A stretch of 64,000 nucleotides of DNA from Kribbella monticola (GCF_003261635.1 NZ_QFXK01000091.1:62001-126000); one strand, 5' to 3'; counted from the stretch's first letter, positions 41,282 through 49,713 are shown. The notes: generated from the letters alone by a model not told the origin. Made by a program: numbers and translations.

Positions 41282-41854
41282 ATGAGGCAGACGGGTGAGG
41301 TGGAGCGGGCGGCGTTCGAGGGGCTCTATCGGGAGCACTACTGGGCGCTGTTGCGGTTCGCGGTTCGGCGGTTGCCGGATCAGGAGAGTGCGCGGGATCT
41401 GGTGGCTGACACGTTCGCCGTGGCCTGGCGACGTCGGCAGCGGATTCCGCCTGATCGGGTGCTGCCGTGGTTGTACAGCGTCGCCGGCAAGTTGCTGGCG
41501 AATCGGCGTCGGAGCCGGGTGCTGGCCGACGACGTGACGCGGCGGCTTTCGTCGTACGCCGTGCTCGATCATGCGGCGGGTCCCGAGGAACGTGCTGAGT
41601 GGACCGAAGTGCTGAACACCGTGCTCGAGGCACTCCGCACGCTTCATCGGCGAGACCAGGAAGTGCTGTTGTTGCACGCCTGGGAAGGCCTTCAAGGCGA
41701 CGACCTGGCGGCGGCGCTGGGTTGCTCGACCGGTGCAGCGGCCGTCCGGCTGCATCGTGCCCGGCGTCGGCTTCGAGCCGCTCAAGACGCACAGCCCACC
41801 TCGCCGCCTGCCGAGCCCTATCCATCCCGCGCATCTGACGGAGTGACGACATGA
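41282..41854 (+). CDS. ECF-family RNA polymerase sigma factor
   Basis: The 190-residue sigma factor has region 2 (about residues 12-75, YREHYWALLRFAVRRL, SARDLVADTFAVAWRR, WLYSVAGKLLANRRR) and region 4 (about residues 115-165, LRTLHRRDQEVLLLHAWEGLQGDDLAAALGCSTGAAAVRLHRARRRLR). The AGAGGGGG ribosome site precedes the ATG. Its stop overlaps the start of a single-pass membrane protein that is a likely partner. Target promoters are unknown. Confidence 0.9.
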   Translation: MRQTGEVERAAFEGLYREHYWALLRFAVRRLPDQESARDLVADTFAVAWRRRQRIPPDRVLPWLYSVAGKLLANRRRSRVLADDVTRRLSSYAVLDHAAGPEERAEWTEVLNTVLEALRTLHRRDQEVLLLHAWEGLQGDDLAAALGCSTGAAAVRLHRARRRLRAAQDAQPTSPPAEPYPSRASDGVTT

Positions 41855-42447
41855 ACCTGAACCGAGACAGCATCGACGACCTACGCCTGATGGATCCGGC
41901 CGGCGACTTGACCGACGGCCCGCTGGACGCCCGGGCGCTGACCGACCTCCACCGGATGACCGCCCAGAGACCAGCAAGGTCCCGGCGCCGGCTGGTCCTC
42001 GCAGCGGCGGCTGTCGGAGCACTCGCCGTGGTGGCGGCGGTCGCGATGGACCGCGGTGGCGCCCCGGCGTACGCCGTGACACGGAATGACGACGGCACGG
42101 TGACGATCAAGATCGAGCGATTCGAGGACGCGGACGGGCTCGAGGCGGCGATCGAGAAGTACGGCGTCAACGCCGAGGTCGACTACCTGCCCTGGGGCAA
42201 GACCTGTCGGGAGCCGCGCTACACGGTCGCGCCGGACGCGGACCAGCAGGCCGCCGCCACCAGCGTCGGTGACAACTCGGGCGACAGTGTCCTGCTGCGT
42301 CCCAACGAGTTCGCCGCCGATGAGACCCTGGTCATTGTCCACAGCGGCTATGAGGACCCGAGCGTCAAGGTGAGGTCGTTCAGGCAACTCGTCGCCAAGG
42401 GACCGGTATCCCCTTGCGAGCCCGTGGACCAGAGGGGTCCGCGCTAG
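41851..42447 (+). CDS. Single-pass membrane protein, possible anti-sigma partner
   Basis: The 198-residue protein has a cytoplasmic N-terminus of about 48 residues rich in acidic and basic residues (DDLRLMDPAGDLTDGPLDARAL). One membrane helix follows (about residues 50-68, LVLAAAAVGALAVVAAVAM), then an outside domain of about 125 residues with two cysteines. The layout fits an anti-sigma or sensor protein, but no H-x-x-x-C-x-x-C zinc motif is present. ATG overlaps the sigma factor stop (ATGA). A hairpin at 42478-42514 ends the unit. Confidence 0.75.
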   Translation: MNLNRDSIDDLRLMDPAGDLTDGPLDARALTDLHRMTAQRPARSRRRLVLAAAAVGALAVVAAVAMDRGGAPAYAVTRNDDGTVTIKIERFEDADGLEAAIEKYGVNAEVDYLPWGKTCREPRYTVAPDADQQAAATSVGDNSGDSVLLRPNEFAADETLVIVHSGYEDPSVKVRSFRQLVAKGPVSPCEPVDQRGPR

Positions 42448-42477
42448 TCAGGCCATCACTGGGCTGCTCGCAACGAC

Positions 42478-42514
42478 GGCCCCTGACCTGGAGAGATTCG
42501 GGTCGGGGGCTGTT
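42478..42514 (+). terminator. Terminator hairpin, second copy of the tRNA-terminator core
   Basis: GCCCCTGACC and GGTCGGGGGC form a ten-base stem with one G-T wobble and a 12-base loop. The core is nearly identical to the tRNA-Tyr terminator at 41190-41231, including part of the loop (CCTGGAG). It lies 30 bases beyond the membrane-protein stop and 20 bases before the next gene. Confidence 0.75.
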
Positions 42515-42534
42515 CGTGGTGTCAGACTCTTGGG

Positions 42535-43596
42535 GTGGAGCAGAGGCTCGGCTCGGTGGTGTTGAGGGACGGGACCGCGATTGCGTTCGCGGTGGCCGGG
42601 GTGGGGCCGGTCGTGCTTTGTGTGCCGGGGTGGGTTTCGCATCTCGAACTCGGCTGGGCGATGCCCGCGGAGCGCTTGTTCTACGAGAGCCTCGCCAGTG
42701 GCCGCACGGTGGTGCGGTACGACCGGCCCGGGTGCGGGCTGTCCGGGGCGACGGATCGTTCGGACGTCGTCGAGCTTGAGCTCGAGGTCATGGCGGCAGT
42801 GACCAAGGCAGTCGGCGTCGACAGATTCGACCTGGTCGGTACGTCGTTCGGAGCGCCGCTGGCGGTGAAGTTCGCGGCCCGGCGCCCCGAATCGGTCAAC
42901 CGGCTGGTCCTGTACGGCGGTTGGGTGCAAGGCGATCAGGTCTCTCCGCCCGCTCTTCGCCAGCACTTGCTCGGGCTGGTGGAGCAGCACTGGGGATTCG
43001 CCTCCGACGTCCTGGTCGAGATCTTCGCACCTGATGCGGACGCGGGATTCCGGGCCACCTTCTCGACGTACCAACGTCAGTCGGCGTCCCCCGCAACAGC
43101 CCGGCGGCTGCTGGCCGCCTGCTACGAGATCGACGTGAGCGAGGACCTGGCCCGCATCGGCGGCGCGCAGACCACGGTGATCCACCGTGCCGATGATCGC
43201 GCGGCGCCTGTGGCGGAAGGCAAGCGGTTGGCGGAGGGCATCGCCGGCGCGACCCTCAAGCTGTTGCCGGGCCGTACGCACGTGCCGTTTGCCGGCGACG
43301 TGGAGACTCTCGTCGACGAGATCCGCGCCGGCCTCGGACTACCGCGGCTGCCACGGACCGCGCGGCCCTCGCTGACTCCGCGCCAGGCAGAGGTCGCTGC
43401 CCTCGTCGCCCAGGGCTGGTCGAATCGCCAGATCGCCGAGGAACTGGTCATCACCGAACGTTCGGCCGAGTCGCACATCGAGCGGATCCTGATGCGGATG
43501 GGGTTCCGCTCCCGCGCACAGATCGCCGCCTGGTACGCCGCGACGCACCCGACGCACCCGACGCACCCGTCGCACCCGACGTACCCGACGCCCTGA
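42535..43596 (+). CDS. Alpha/beta hydrolase fused to a LuxR-type DNA-binding domain
   Basis: The 353-residue protein has an alpha/beta-hydrolase fold over about residues 1-265 (VLCVPGWVSHLE, RYDRPGCGLS, nucleophile elbow GTSFGAPLA, acid in VIHRADDRAAP, histidine in PGRTHVPF). A LuxR helix-turn-helix follows (about residues 275-335, LTPRQAEVAALVAQGWSNRQIAEELVITERSAESHIERILMRMG). The serine nucleophile and a histidine are present, so the domain may be active or may bind a small ligand. The C-terminus is a repeated H-P-T/H-P-S tail. GTG start. Regulators of this design are found in actinobacteria; the ligand is unknown. Confidence 0.85.
   Translation: MEQRLGSVVLRDGTAIAFAVAGVGPVVLCVPGWVSHLELGWAMPAERLFYESLASGRTVVRYDRPGCGLSGATDRSDVVELELEVMAAVTKAVGVDRFDLVGTSFGAPLAVKFAARRPESVNRLVLYGGWVQGDQVSPPALRQHLLGLVEQHWGFASDVLVEIFAPDADAGFRATFSTYQRQSASPATARRLLAACYEIDVSEDLARIGGAQTTVIHRADDRAAPVAEGKRLAEGIAGATLKLLPGRTHVPFAGDVETLVDEIRAGLGLPRLPRTARPSLTPRQAEVAALVAQGWSNRQIAEELVITERSAESHIERILMRMGFRSRAQIAAWYAATHPTHPTHPSHPTYPTP
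43543..43587 (+). repeat. Five 9-base tandem repeats at the end of the hydrolase-LuxR gene
   Basis: ACGCACCCG repeats five times with small changes in units 4 and 5. It encodes the T-H-P-style tail in frame, and repeat-number changes would keep the frame. Confidence 0.85.
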
Positions 43597-43650
43597 AGTG
43601 CCGTATTTCCACGGCTGCCCCGGCGCACGCCGTACCCGCAGGATGACAGC

Positions 43651-44307
43651 GTGACCAAGACGGCGACTCACCGTGACGGGTTCGCGCTGCATCCCCTCCG
43701 CGGCCGGTTCAACTCGATGTTCTTCGCGGCGATCGGCGGCTATCTCGATCTGCAGCTGCGCAAACGCAAGCGCACGGTGTTCGCCGGGCTGCCGCAGACC
43801 GTGGTCGAACTGGGCTCGGGGGTCGGCGCGAATCTGCGCTACCTGGCTCCGGGAACCCGGCTGATCGCTGTCGAGCCGAACCGCTACATGCACACCCGGC
43901 TCCGGCGCGCAGCCGCCAGGCGCGCTGTGGAGGTCGAGATCCGCGACGTCGTCGCCGAGCGCATCGACCTGCCGGACGGGAGTGCGGACGCCGTGATCTC
44001 GAGCCTCGTCCTTTGTAGCGTGAGCGATCCCGCCGCAGTACTTGCCGAGGTACGACGCGTACTGCGGCCAGGTGGCCGGTTCAGTTTCGCCGAGCACGTC
44101 GTCGCGAAGAAGAACACCCCGACCCGGTGGGCGCAGCATGTGTTGCGCCGTCCGTGGGCGTGGGTGTTCGAGGGTTGCTCGTGTGAGCGAGATCTCGCGA
44201 GCGCGATCGAATCGGCGGGCTTCGCCGGCGTCGACCTCCAGCACTACCGGATCCATTCGCCGTTCCTGCCGTTCAACACTCATATCGCCGGCACTGCCAC
44301 CGGGTAG
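43651..44307 (+). CDS. Class I SAM-dependent methyltransferase
   Basis: The 218-residue methyltransferase has motif I VVELGSGVGANLRYL (about residues 50-64), an acidic residue after LIAVEPN, motif post-I IRDVVAERIDLPDGSADAVISSLVLCSV, and RRVLRPGGRFSFAEHV. The pattern fits UbiE/methyltransferase 11 proteins that act on small molecules or lipids. GTG start. It is separated from neighbours by over 50 bases on each side and has no clear operon context. Confidence 0.87.
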   Translation: MTKTATHRDGFALHPLRGRFNSMFFAAIGGYLDLQLRKRKRTVFAGLPQTVVELGSGVGANLRYLAPGTRLIAVEPNRYMHTRLRRAAARRAVEVEIRDVVAERIDLPDGSADAVISSLVLCSVSDPAAVLAEVRRVLRPGGRFSFAEHVVAKKNTPTRWAQHVLRRPWAWVFEGCSCERDLASAIESAGFAGVDLQHYRIHSPFLPFNTHIAGTATG

Positions 44308-44430
44308 CTCGCGAAGCGCCGGCTGGACGGCCGCTGCGGAATGGCCCGTCACCATGGGGAATAGTGGTGGAGCTGTCGCAGGTTGCTTGTCTAGTCGGGT
44401 CCGGCTGAGTACCAGGTAGGAGACGCGGGT

Positions 44431-45525
44431 ATGAAACCCACTGAGTTCGTCAAGGTGAACGGGCAGTTCTGGGGTGAGCACCTTCGGGGTGTGAGTGAGC
44501 ATCTGACGGCCAGTCACTCCCGTGAGTTGCCGGGGCCGTTGCTGTTTCCGCGGGTGATGGTGCTGACGGAGACGCCGGACTGGAACATCCTCGAGTTCAC
44601 CGGGATCAGCCGGGAGTACCGCTCACTCGAAGTACGGCGGCAGAAAGCTGCCGGGATCGATCAGTACTTCGCGGATTCCGCCGGCTCCACGCCGGTCGTG
44701 ATTCTGCGCGAGGCCGATGTCTATCAGGACGCGACGATCGCCACCGAGACCGGGCGGAGTGCTCTGCGGACCCGGTTCCCGGGTGCCGAGGGCCTGATCG
44801 GGCGTGAGCTCGTCGGCACCGGTGACGGCAAACTGCTGCAGTTCGCGCCGGGGAACTACTCGGTGCTCAACCGGGTGCTGCTCGCCTCCGGTCAGCGGCT
44901 GCACTGGACGTTCCTGGCGATCGCCATCCACCGGTCCGAGCCGGCCGACAAGTATCGCGACTTCCTGCAGAACCTGGTCAACTCCGTGCCCCACCTCGAC
45001 CCGGTCGGTACGTTCGCCGTACCGCGTGGTGAGCTCGACCAGCTGATCAAGGCAGACCCGTTCGGGAGCACCTACCACCAGAGTCTGCACAAGACGACCG
45101 TCGGTGAGTTCCTACAGCAGCACGAGGCGATCCTGCTGTCCGCGTTCGACGCGACCCAGCTGATCCGCGAGCCGGTGCTCGAGGCAGAGGACGGTACGGC
45201 GGTCACGCCCGACTTCATCCTGGAGCGCACGGACGGGACTCACATCGTCGGTGACTTCGCGCTGCCGCTGCTGGAGACGGCGAAGGACGGCAAGAAGCGC
45301 CGGCGCTCGACGACGGCCGTTGGCGACGGTACGCAGTACGGGGAGTTCTTCAAGAACGCCGAGAACCGGGCCTTCGCGAAGACCAAGTACGGCGTGGAGC
45401 TCAACGATCCGCGGCGGCTTCTGGTGACGACCAGCCAGGATGCGGTCGAGGTCAGTGAGGCGGACGCCGTCGAGGTCGTCGACTACGACACCGTTCTTCG
45501 ACTGTATCTGGCGGCAAAGTCGTAG
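44431..45525 (+). CDS. Unrecognised protein with a possible Shedu/DUF4263-like C-terminal domain
   Basis: The 364-residue soluble protein starts at an ATG after GTAGGAGACG. The C-terminal third (about residues 228-335) resembles the DUF4263 domain of Shedu defence nucleases: an E232-centred helix (FLQQHEAILLSAF), LIREPVLEAEDGTAVTPDF, then HIVGDFALPLLE and a later T-Q-Y-G-E-F-F. DUF4263 normally has a PD-(D/E)xK core with E-x-K in place of D275-F-A277, so the catalytic lysine looks replaced by alanine. The N-terminal 225 residues have no domain I recognise. Isolated gene; no other defence genes are beside it. The assignment is tentative. Confidence 0.5.
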   Translation: MKPTEFVKVNGQFWGEHLRGVSEHLTASHSRELPGPLLFPRVMVLTETPDWNILEFTGISREYRSLEVRRQKAAGIDQYFADSAGSTPVVILREADVYQDATIATETGRSALRTRFPGAEGLIGRELVGTGDGKLLQFAPGNYSVLNRVLLASGQRLHWTFLAIAIHRSEPADKYRDFLQNLVNSVPHLDPVGTFAVPRGELDQLIKADPFGSTYHQSLHKTTVGEFLQQHEAILLSAFDATQLIREPVLEAEDGTAVTPDFILERTDGTHIVGDFALPLLETAKDGKKRRRSTTAVGDGTQYGEFFKNAENRAFAKTKYGVELNDPRRLLVTTSQDAVEVSEADAVEVVDYDTVLRLYLAAKS

Positions 45526-45626
45526 CACCTGTCGGCAGATCCACAGCAAGCTCCCAGCTCGCGTGGGTCGTCGTCTCAGCAAGTCCGTGAACCATCGAGG
45601 AATCACCACTCCGCCAGGGAGCCTCG

Positions 45627-47150
45627 ATGGACACAACGACAGGCGTACGCCGCCCCGCCGCAGCCGACCGCAGTACTACGACGCCGCCGCCCCACCCAGG
45701 CGCGGCCCCGCGGCACCCGAGCGCTGAGCTCCAGCAGCACTCGGGTGCGGCAACGCAGTACGGGGTGGGTGAGCGCGAGGCTTGGCGGCACGTGCTGGGG
45801 CGGCGGGCGCGGTTTGACGCGGGTGTGCGGGTTGTTGCGGGCGCTGCGCTGTGGTTGAGCCTGTTGGTTGTCACCTATTGGTGGGTGGCCGGTCGGGGCA
45901 TCCAGGCGATGGGCGGGTGGGAGACCGGGCTGACCTCGCTCGGGCGGCTCAGCGGTCTGTTGGCTTCGGACCTGCTCCTGGTGCAAGTCCTACTGATCGC
46001 ACGCGTCCCGCTGCTGGAGCATGCGTTCGGACAGGACCACGTGCTGCGGATCCACCGGGTAGTGGGCTTCACCTCGTTCAACCTCATGGTGGCCCACCTG
46101 GTGCTGATCACCTGGGGCTACGCCGCCGGTAGCGCCACGAAGATCCCCAGCACCTTCTGGGACCTCATCACCAACTACCCAGGAGTCCTGCTCGCACTAG
46201 CCGGTACTGCGTGCCTGGTGCTGAGCGTGGTGACCAGCGTGCGCGCAGCGCGTCGTCGGCTGCGCTACGAGTCGTGGCATCTCCTGCACCTCTACGCCTA
46301 TCTAGGAGTGGGCCTAGCTCTTCCCCACCAGCTGTGGACCGGCCAGGAGTTCATCAGCTCGCCAGCAGCCACGGCGTACTGGTGGACGCTTTGGGGCGTC
46401 GCCGCAGCCGCAGTACTGGTCTGGCGTGTCGGAGCGCCGCTGGTCAACAGTGCTCGTCACCGCCTTCGCGTAGCTGCCGTTGCGGACGAGGGAGACGGCG
46501 TGGTGTCGGTGTACATCACTGGCCGACACCTGGGTCGACTAGGCGCGGAAGCAGGGCAGTTCCTCACCTGGCGGTTCATGGACCGCACTGGGTGGACCCG
46601 CGGCAACCCATACTCGCTCTCCGCCGCACCTAATAGTCAGAGCCTCCGGATCTCGGTCAAGGCGCTCGGTGACAACAGTGCGTCCCTCCGCAGCTTGCGA
46701 CCCGGCACACCCGTGCTGATGGAAGGCCCGTACGGCCGGCTCTCCGCGCGAGCCCGCACCGGCCGCAAGGTCGCACTGATCGGTGCTGGAGTCGGGATCA
46801 CTCCATTGCGCGCACTGGCCGAGGGACTCGACTACGGCCCCGGTGAAGCCATCCTGATCCAGCGCTACACCCGTACGCCGCTCTTCGAGCGAGAACTCCG
46901 GATGCTCGCCACCCAACGCGGACTCCTCGTCGGTCTGCTACCCGGCCACCGACGCGCTCCCGACTCATGGCTCGGCCACGGCGCGGACCACCTCGACGAT
47001 GTGGCGGCTCTTCGTACGTGGATCCCTGACATCGAGGAGCGGGACGTCTATCTGTGCGGACCTGATCCCTGGACCGCCTCTGTGCAACGCGCAGCCGCTG
47101 CCGCCGGCGTACCTGCCGGCCGCATCCATCTCGAGAACTTCACGTGGTGA
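45627..47150 (+). CDS. Ferric-reductase-like transmembrane flavoprotein
   Basis: The 507-residue protein has a disordered N-terminus, six membrane helices (about residues 70-275) and a C-terminal FAD/NAD(P)H reductase. Heme-ligand histidines are placed in RIHRVVGFTSFNLMVAHL and SWHLLHLYAYLGVGLALPH. FAD-binding GNPYSLSAAP, NAD(P)-binding LIGAGVGITPLRAL and YLCGPDPW follow. It moves electrons across the membrane. Its stop lies just before an FMN-binding protein and an ApbE gene, forming a flavin electron-transfer module. AGGGAG precedes the ATG. Confidence 0.88.
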   Translation: MDTTTGVRRPAAADRSTTTPPPHPGAAPRHPSAELQQHSGAATQYGVGEREAWRHVLGRRARFDAGVRVVAGAALWLSLLVVTYWWVAGRGIQAMGGWETGLTSLGRLSGLLASDLLLVQVLLIARVPLLEHAFGQDHVLRIHRVVGFTSFNLMVAHLVLITWGYAAGSATKIPSTFWDLITNYPGVLLALAGTACLVLSVVTSVRAARRRLRYESWHLLHLYAYLGVGLALPHQLWTGQEFISSPAATAYWWTLWGVAAAAVLVWRVGAPLVNSARHRLRVAAVADEGDGVVSVYITGRHLGRLGAEAGQFLTWRFMDRTGWTRGNPYSLSAAPNSQSLRISVKALGDNSASLRSLRPGTPVLMEGPYGRLSARARTGRKVALIGAGVGITPLRALAEGLDYGPGEAILIQRYTRTPLFERELRMLATQRGLLVGLLPGHRRAPDSWLGHGADHLDDVAALRTWIPDIEERDVYLCGPDPWTASVQRAAAAAGVPAGRIHLENFTW

Positions 47151-47154
47151 TCCC

Positions 47155-47700
47155 ATGAAACGCATCGCAACCTGGCTCCTCAGCACGATCACGGTCGTCG
47201 TCCTGCTCTTCGGCTACCACACCTCCACCTCCGGCAAAGCCACCAGCGCTCCAGAGGTGATCGGCTCCGCCAACCCTGCAACGAACTCCGGCGCAGGCGC
47301 GACCAGCAGCGAACCAACCAACGCACCGACCAGCGATCCCGCCGGCCCGACCCCGACCGCCTCTCCTTCACCGGGCTCAGTCGGTACGCCGCAGCCGAGC
47401 TCGACCGCCTCGCCCTCACCTACCGCTGCCACAGTGCAAGGCGATGTCGCCGACACGCAATGGGGTCCGGTCCAGGTCCAAGTAATCGTTGCCAACGGCA
47501 AGATCACCGACGTCTCGGTCCTGCAATACCCGAACGGCAACGGCAAGGACCAGCAGATCAACGCGTACGCGCTGCCGGTACTCATCAACGAGACGCTCGC
47601 CAAGCAGAGTGCCGCCATCGACATGGTCAGCGGCGCCACCGTCACCAGCGACGGCTACACCCGCTCCCTGCAATCCGCCCTCGACAAGGCCGGCCTGTGA
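47155..47700 (+). CDS. Extracytoplasmic FMN-binding domain protein
   Basis: The 181-residue protein has an N-terminal membrane anchor (about residues 5-21). A serine/threonine/proline-rich linker of about 75 residues follows (many T-A-S-P-S and P-T-x units). The FMN-binding domain ends it (about residues 95-181). It has the D156-x-x-S-G-A-T162 flavinylation motif in DMVSGATVTSDGY, so FMN is probably attached covalently to T162 by the ApbE product next door. It accepts electrons from the upstream reductase outside the membrane. ATG four bases after the preceding stop. Confidence 0.9.
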   Translation: MKRIATWLLSTITVVVLLFGYHTSTSGKATSAPEVIGSANPATNSGAGATSSEPTNAPTSDPAGPTPTASPSPGSVGTPQPSSTASPSPTAATVQGDVADTQWGPVQVQVIVANGKITDVSVLQYPNGNGKDQQINAYALPVLINETLAKQSAAIDMVSGATVTSDGYTRSLQSALDKAGL

Positions 47701-48488
47701 ACACCCCGATGGCCCGTTACGTCGAGCAGGTGATGGGCATGCCGATCAGCCTCGCGCTTCGCGGCAAGCACACGAGGGACGCGAGGGCACGTAGTACGTG
47801 GGAAGCCGTTGTCGACGAGTTGCGAGAAGTCGATCGGGTCTTCAGCACGTACCGCGCGGATTCGTTCATCTCCCGCCTGGGGCGCGACGAGCTCAGCTTG
47901 CCCGACTGCCCGCCCGAGGTGAGCGAAGTACTCGAAATCGCCAACCAGGCGGTCGAAATCTCCGACGGTGCGTTTTCTGTCTACCTGCCCGATCCTGCGG
48001 GCGGGCTGGTGTTCGACCCGAGCGGCGTGGTCAAGGGCTGGGCGGTGGAACGCGCAGCTCGCCGCTATCTCGACGGCCTCGAGGACACCGACTACTGCCT
48101 CTCCGCGGGCGGTGACATGGTCGCTCGCACCCTCGATCCAACCACCGAGCCCTGGTGTATCGGCATCGAGGATCCGCTCGATCCGAACCGGCTCGTTGCC
48201 ACCGTTCCCGTGCGCACAGGAGCTGTCGCGACCTCCGGCACCAGTCACCGCGGCACCCACATCATCGACCCGCGCACCGGGCGCCCGGCGTACGGGATCG
48301 CCTCCGTCACCGTCGTCGGCGATTCGCTCACCTGGGTGGACATCGAGGCCACGGCTGCGTTCGCGCAGGGGGCGCAGGCGCTCAGCTGGCTGCGCACCCG
48401 CCCTCGACGTACCGGGCTGATCGTCTGGGCGGACGGGCAAACGACCCTCTTCGACACCAGTCATCCGGTAGGCCAAGGGGCCGGGTGA
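47697..48488 (+). CDS. apbE: FAD:protein FMN transferase
   Basis: The 263-residue ApbE-type protein has MGMPISL near the start, LPDPAGGLVFDPSGVVKGWAVERAARRYL with the conserved lysine, CLSAGGDMVA, and the C-terminal VATSGTSHRGTHIIDPRTGRPA. The magnesium-binding aspartates are in place. It transfers FMN to the threonine of the SGAT motif. It lacks a signal peptide, so the location may be cytoplasmic, or it may be moved after partner binding. GTG start overlaps the FMN-binding gene's stop. Confidence 0.9.
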   Translation: MNTPMARYVEQVMGMPISLALRGKHTRDARARSTWEAVVDELREVDRVFSTYRADSFISRLGRDELSLPDCPPEVSEVLEIANQAVEISDGAFSVYLPDPAGGLVFDPSGVVKGWAVERAARRYLDGLEDTDYCLSAGGDMVARTLDPTTEPWCIGIEDPLDPNRLVATVPVRTGAVATSGTSHRGTHIIDPRTGRPAYGIASVTVVGDSLTWVDIEATAAFAQGAQALSWLRTRPRRTGLIVWADGQTTLFDTSHPVGQGAG

Positions 48489-48518
48489 TTGTCGGTGCGG
48501 ATGGGTAGTTTCGGTGGC

Positions 48519-49145
48519 ATGACGACGGATTGGGAAGCCTGGCACGCCGCGTACGACGATCCTGGATCCGGGCTGTCCCGGCGGTTGCGGATCATCCAAG
48601 GGCTGATCGGGGAGTGGCTCGACCGCACGGCGCCGAACGACGTCCGCGTGGTCAGCGCGTGTGCCGGCGACGGCAGAGACCTCTTGGGCGTACTACGGAA
48701 TCGCGGCGACTCGAGTCGCGTCACGGCGACCTTGCTCGAGTACGACGAACGCAACGTCGCTCGGGCCCGCTCGGCCGCCGCGGAGTTTCCGGCGATCGCA
48801 GTACGCCAGGTCGATGCCGGCCAAGGCGCCTCCTATGCGGGCGCGATCCCGGCCGACTTGGTGTTGATGGTCGGCGTCTTCGGCAACATCAGCGATGACG
48901 ACATCCGCACGACGATCGAAGCTCTACCCGGTATGTGCAACCCAGGTGCCTTGGTGATCTGGACGCGCCATCGGGGTGCTCCCGATTTCACCCCGACGAT
49001 CCGCGAATGGTTCGCCGCCAACGACTTCACCGAGGAGTCCTTCCACGCCCCCGACGACCTGGAAATCGGCGTAGGCTCCCACCGCTTCACCGGCACCCCA
49101 CCCCACCAGCACCCCACCCAACACCTCTTCACCTTCACCCACTGA
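48519..49145 (+). CDS. SAM-dependent methyltransferase-like protein
   Basis: The 208-residue protein has a Rossmann-type motif I (RVVSACAGDGRDLLGVL, about residues 36-52), an acidic LLEYDERNVARA and motif IV-like DLVLMVGVFGNISDDDI. It has the class I methyltransferase layout but no classical D-P-P-Y or N-P-P-Y motif, so the substrate could be a small molecule. The start is the ATG at 48519; the frame is also open to 48489. Follows apbE by 30 bases but is probably unrelated. Confidence 0.75.
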   Translation: MTTDWEAWHAAYDDPGSGLSRRLRIIQGLIGEWLDRTAPNDVRVVSACAGDGRDLLGVLRNRGDSSRVTATLLEYDERNVARARSAAAEFPAIAVRQVDAGQGASYAGAIPADLVLMVGVFGNISDDDIRTTIEALPGMCNPGALVIWTRHRGAPDFTPTIREWFAANDFTEESFHAPDDLEIGVGSHRFTGTPPHQHPTQHLFTFTH

Positions 49146-49201
49146 CCGACCCAACCCGCTCTTCAGTTGATGCGTTCGTGGTGCGGTCTGGTGGTTGGCT
49201 G

Positions 49202-49639
49202 CTACGGGTGTTTGGTGGCGGCGGTGACTATGCGGTTGAGGGCTGCGAGGACGTGGGAGCGGTGGCTTGGGGTCAGGTCGGTGGTGAGGGCCTCGACTCG
49301 GCCGGCGTAGGCGTCGTGTGCCTGGTGGGCGAGGGTGCGGCCTTCGTCGGTGAGCGCTATCTGGCAGGCGCGGCGGTCGGTGGGGTGGGCGGACCGCGCG
49401 ACCAGCGAACGGCGTTCCAGCCGGTCGACCATGCTGGTGAGGCTGGAGCGCTCGATGCTCATGATCCGGCTCAGCTCGGTCATGCCGAGCGGTCCGTCGA
49501 GAAGCACGCAGATCAGGTGCGCCTGCTGAGGCGTCAAGCCGAGCGGCCGGCTCGTCTCGGCGTACAGGTCCTGTAGTACGTGCATCAAGGTCACCAGGGA
49601 GCCGACCAGCTCCGTGTCTCTCGCTGTCTTGGTTGCCAC
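49202..49639 (-). CDS. MarR family transcriptional regulator
   Basis: The 145-residue winged-helix regulator has GMTELSRIMSIERSSLTSMVDRLERRSLVARSAHPTDRRACQIALTDEGR. This places the recognition helix around residues 60-80 and the wing at the D-R-R-A turn. GTG start. It is divergent from an LLM-class oxidoreductase with 95 bases between, and a TTCGTA/TACGAA inverted repeat lies in the gap, so it probably represses that gene and itself. The ligand is probably a phenolic or oxidised compound, as usual for the family. Confidence 0.9.
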   Translation of the reverse strand: MATKTARDTELVGSLVTLMHVLQDLYAETSRPLGLTPQQAHLICVLLDGPLGMTELSRIMSIERSSLTSMVDRLERRSLVARSAHPTDRRACQIALTDEGRTLAHQAHDAYAGRVEALTTDLTPSHRSHVLAALNRIVTAATKHP

Positions 49640-49684
49640 CCCTCCACTGTAGTCCGCAGGCCGAACTGTTTGTGCTCCTAATAA

Positions 49685-49713
49685 TTCGTAGGTCTACTAT
49701 TTAGATGTACGAA
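49685..49713. promoter_or_regulatory. Putative MarR operator
   Basis: TTCGTA (49685-49690) and TACGAA (49708-49713) form a perfect inverted pair around an AT-rich 17-base centre. The site is in the gap between the divergent MarR and LLM genes, just ahead of the LLM ribosome site CGGAGGAG. Confidence 0.55.
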
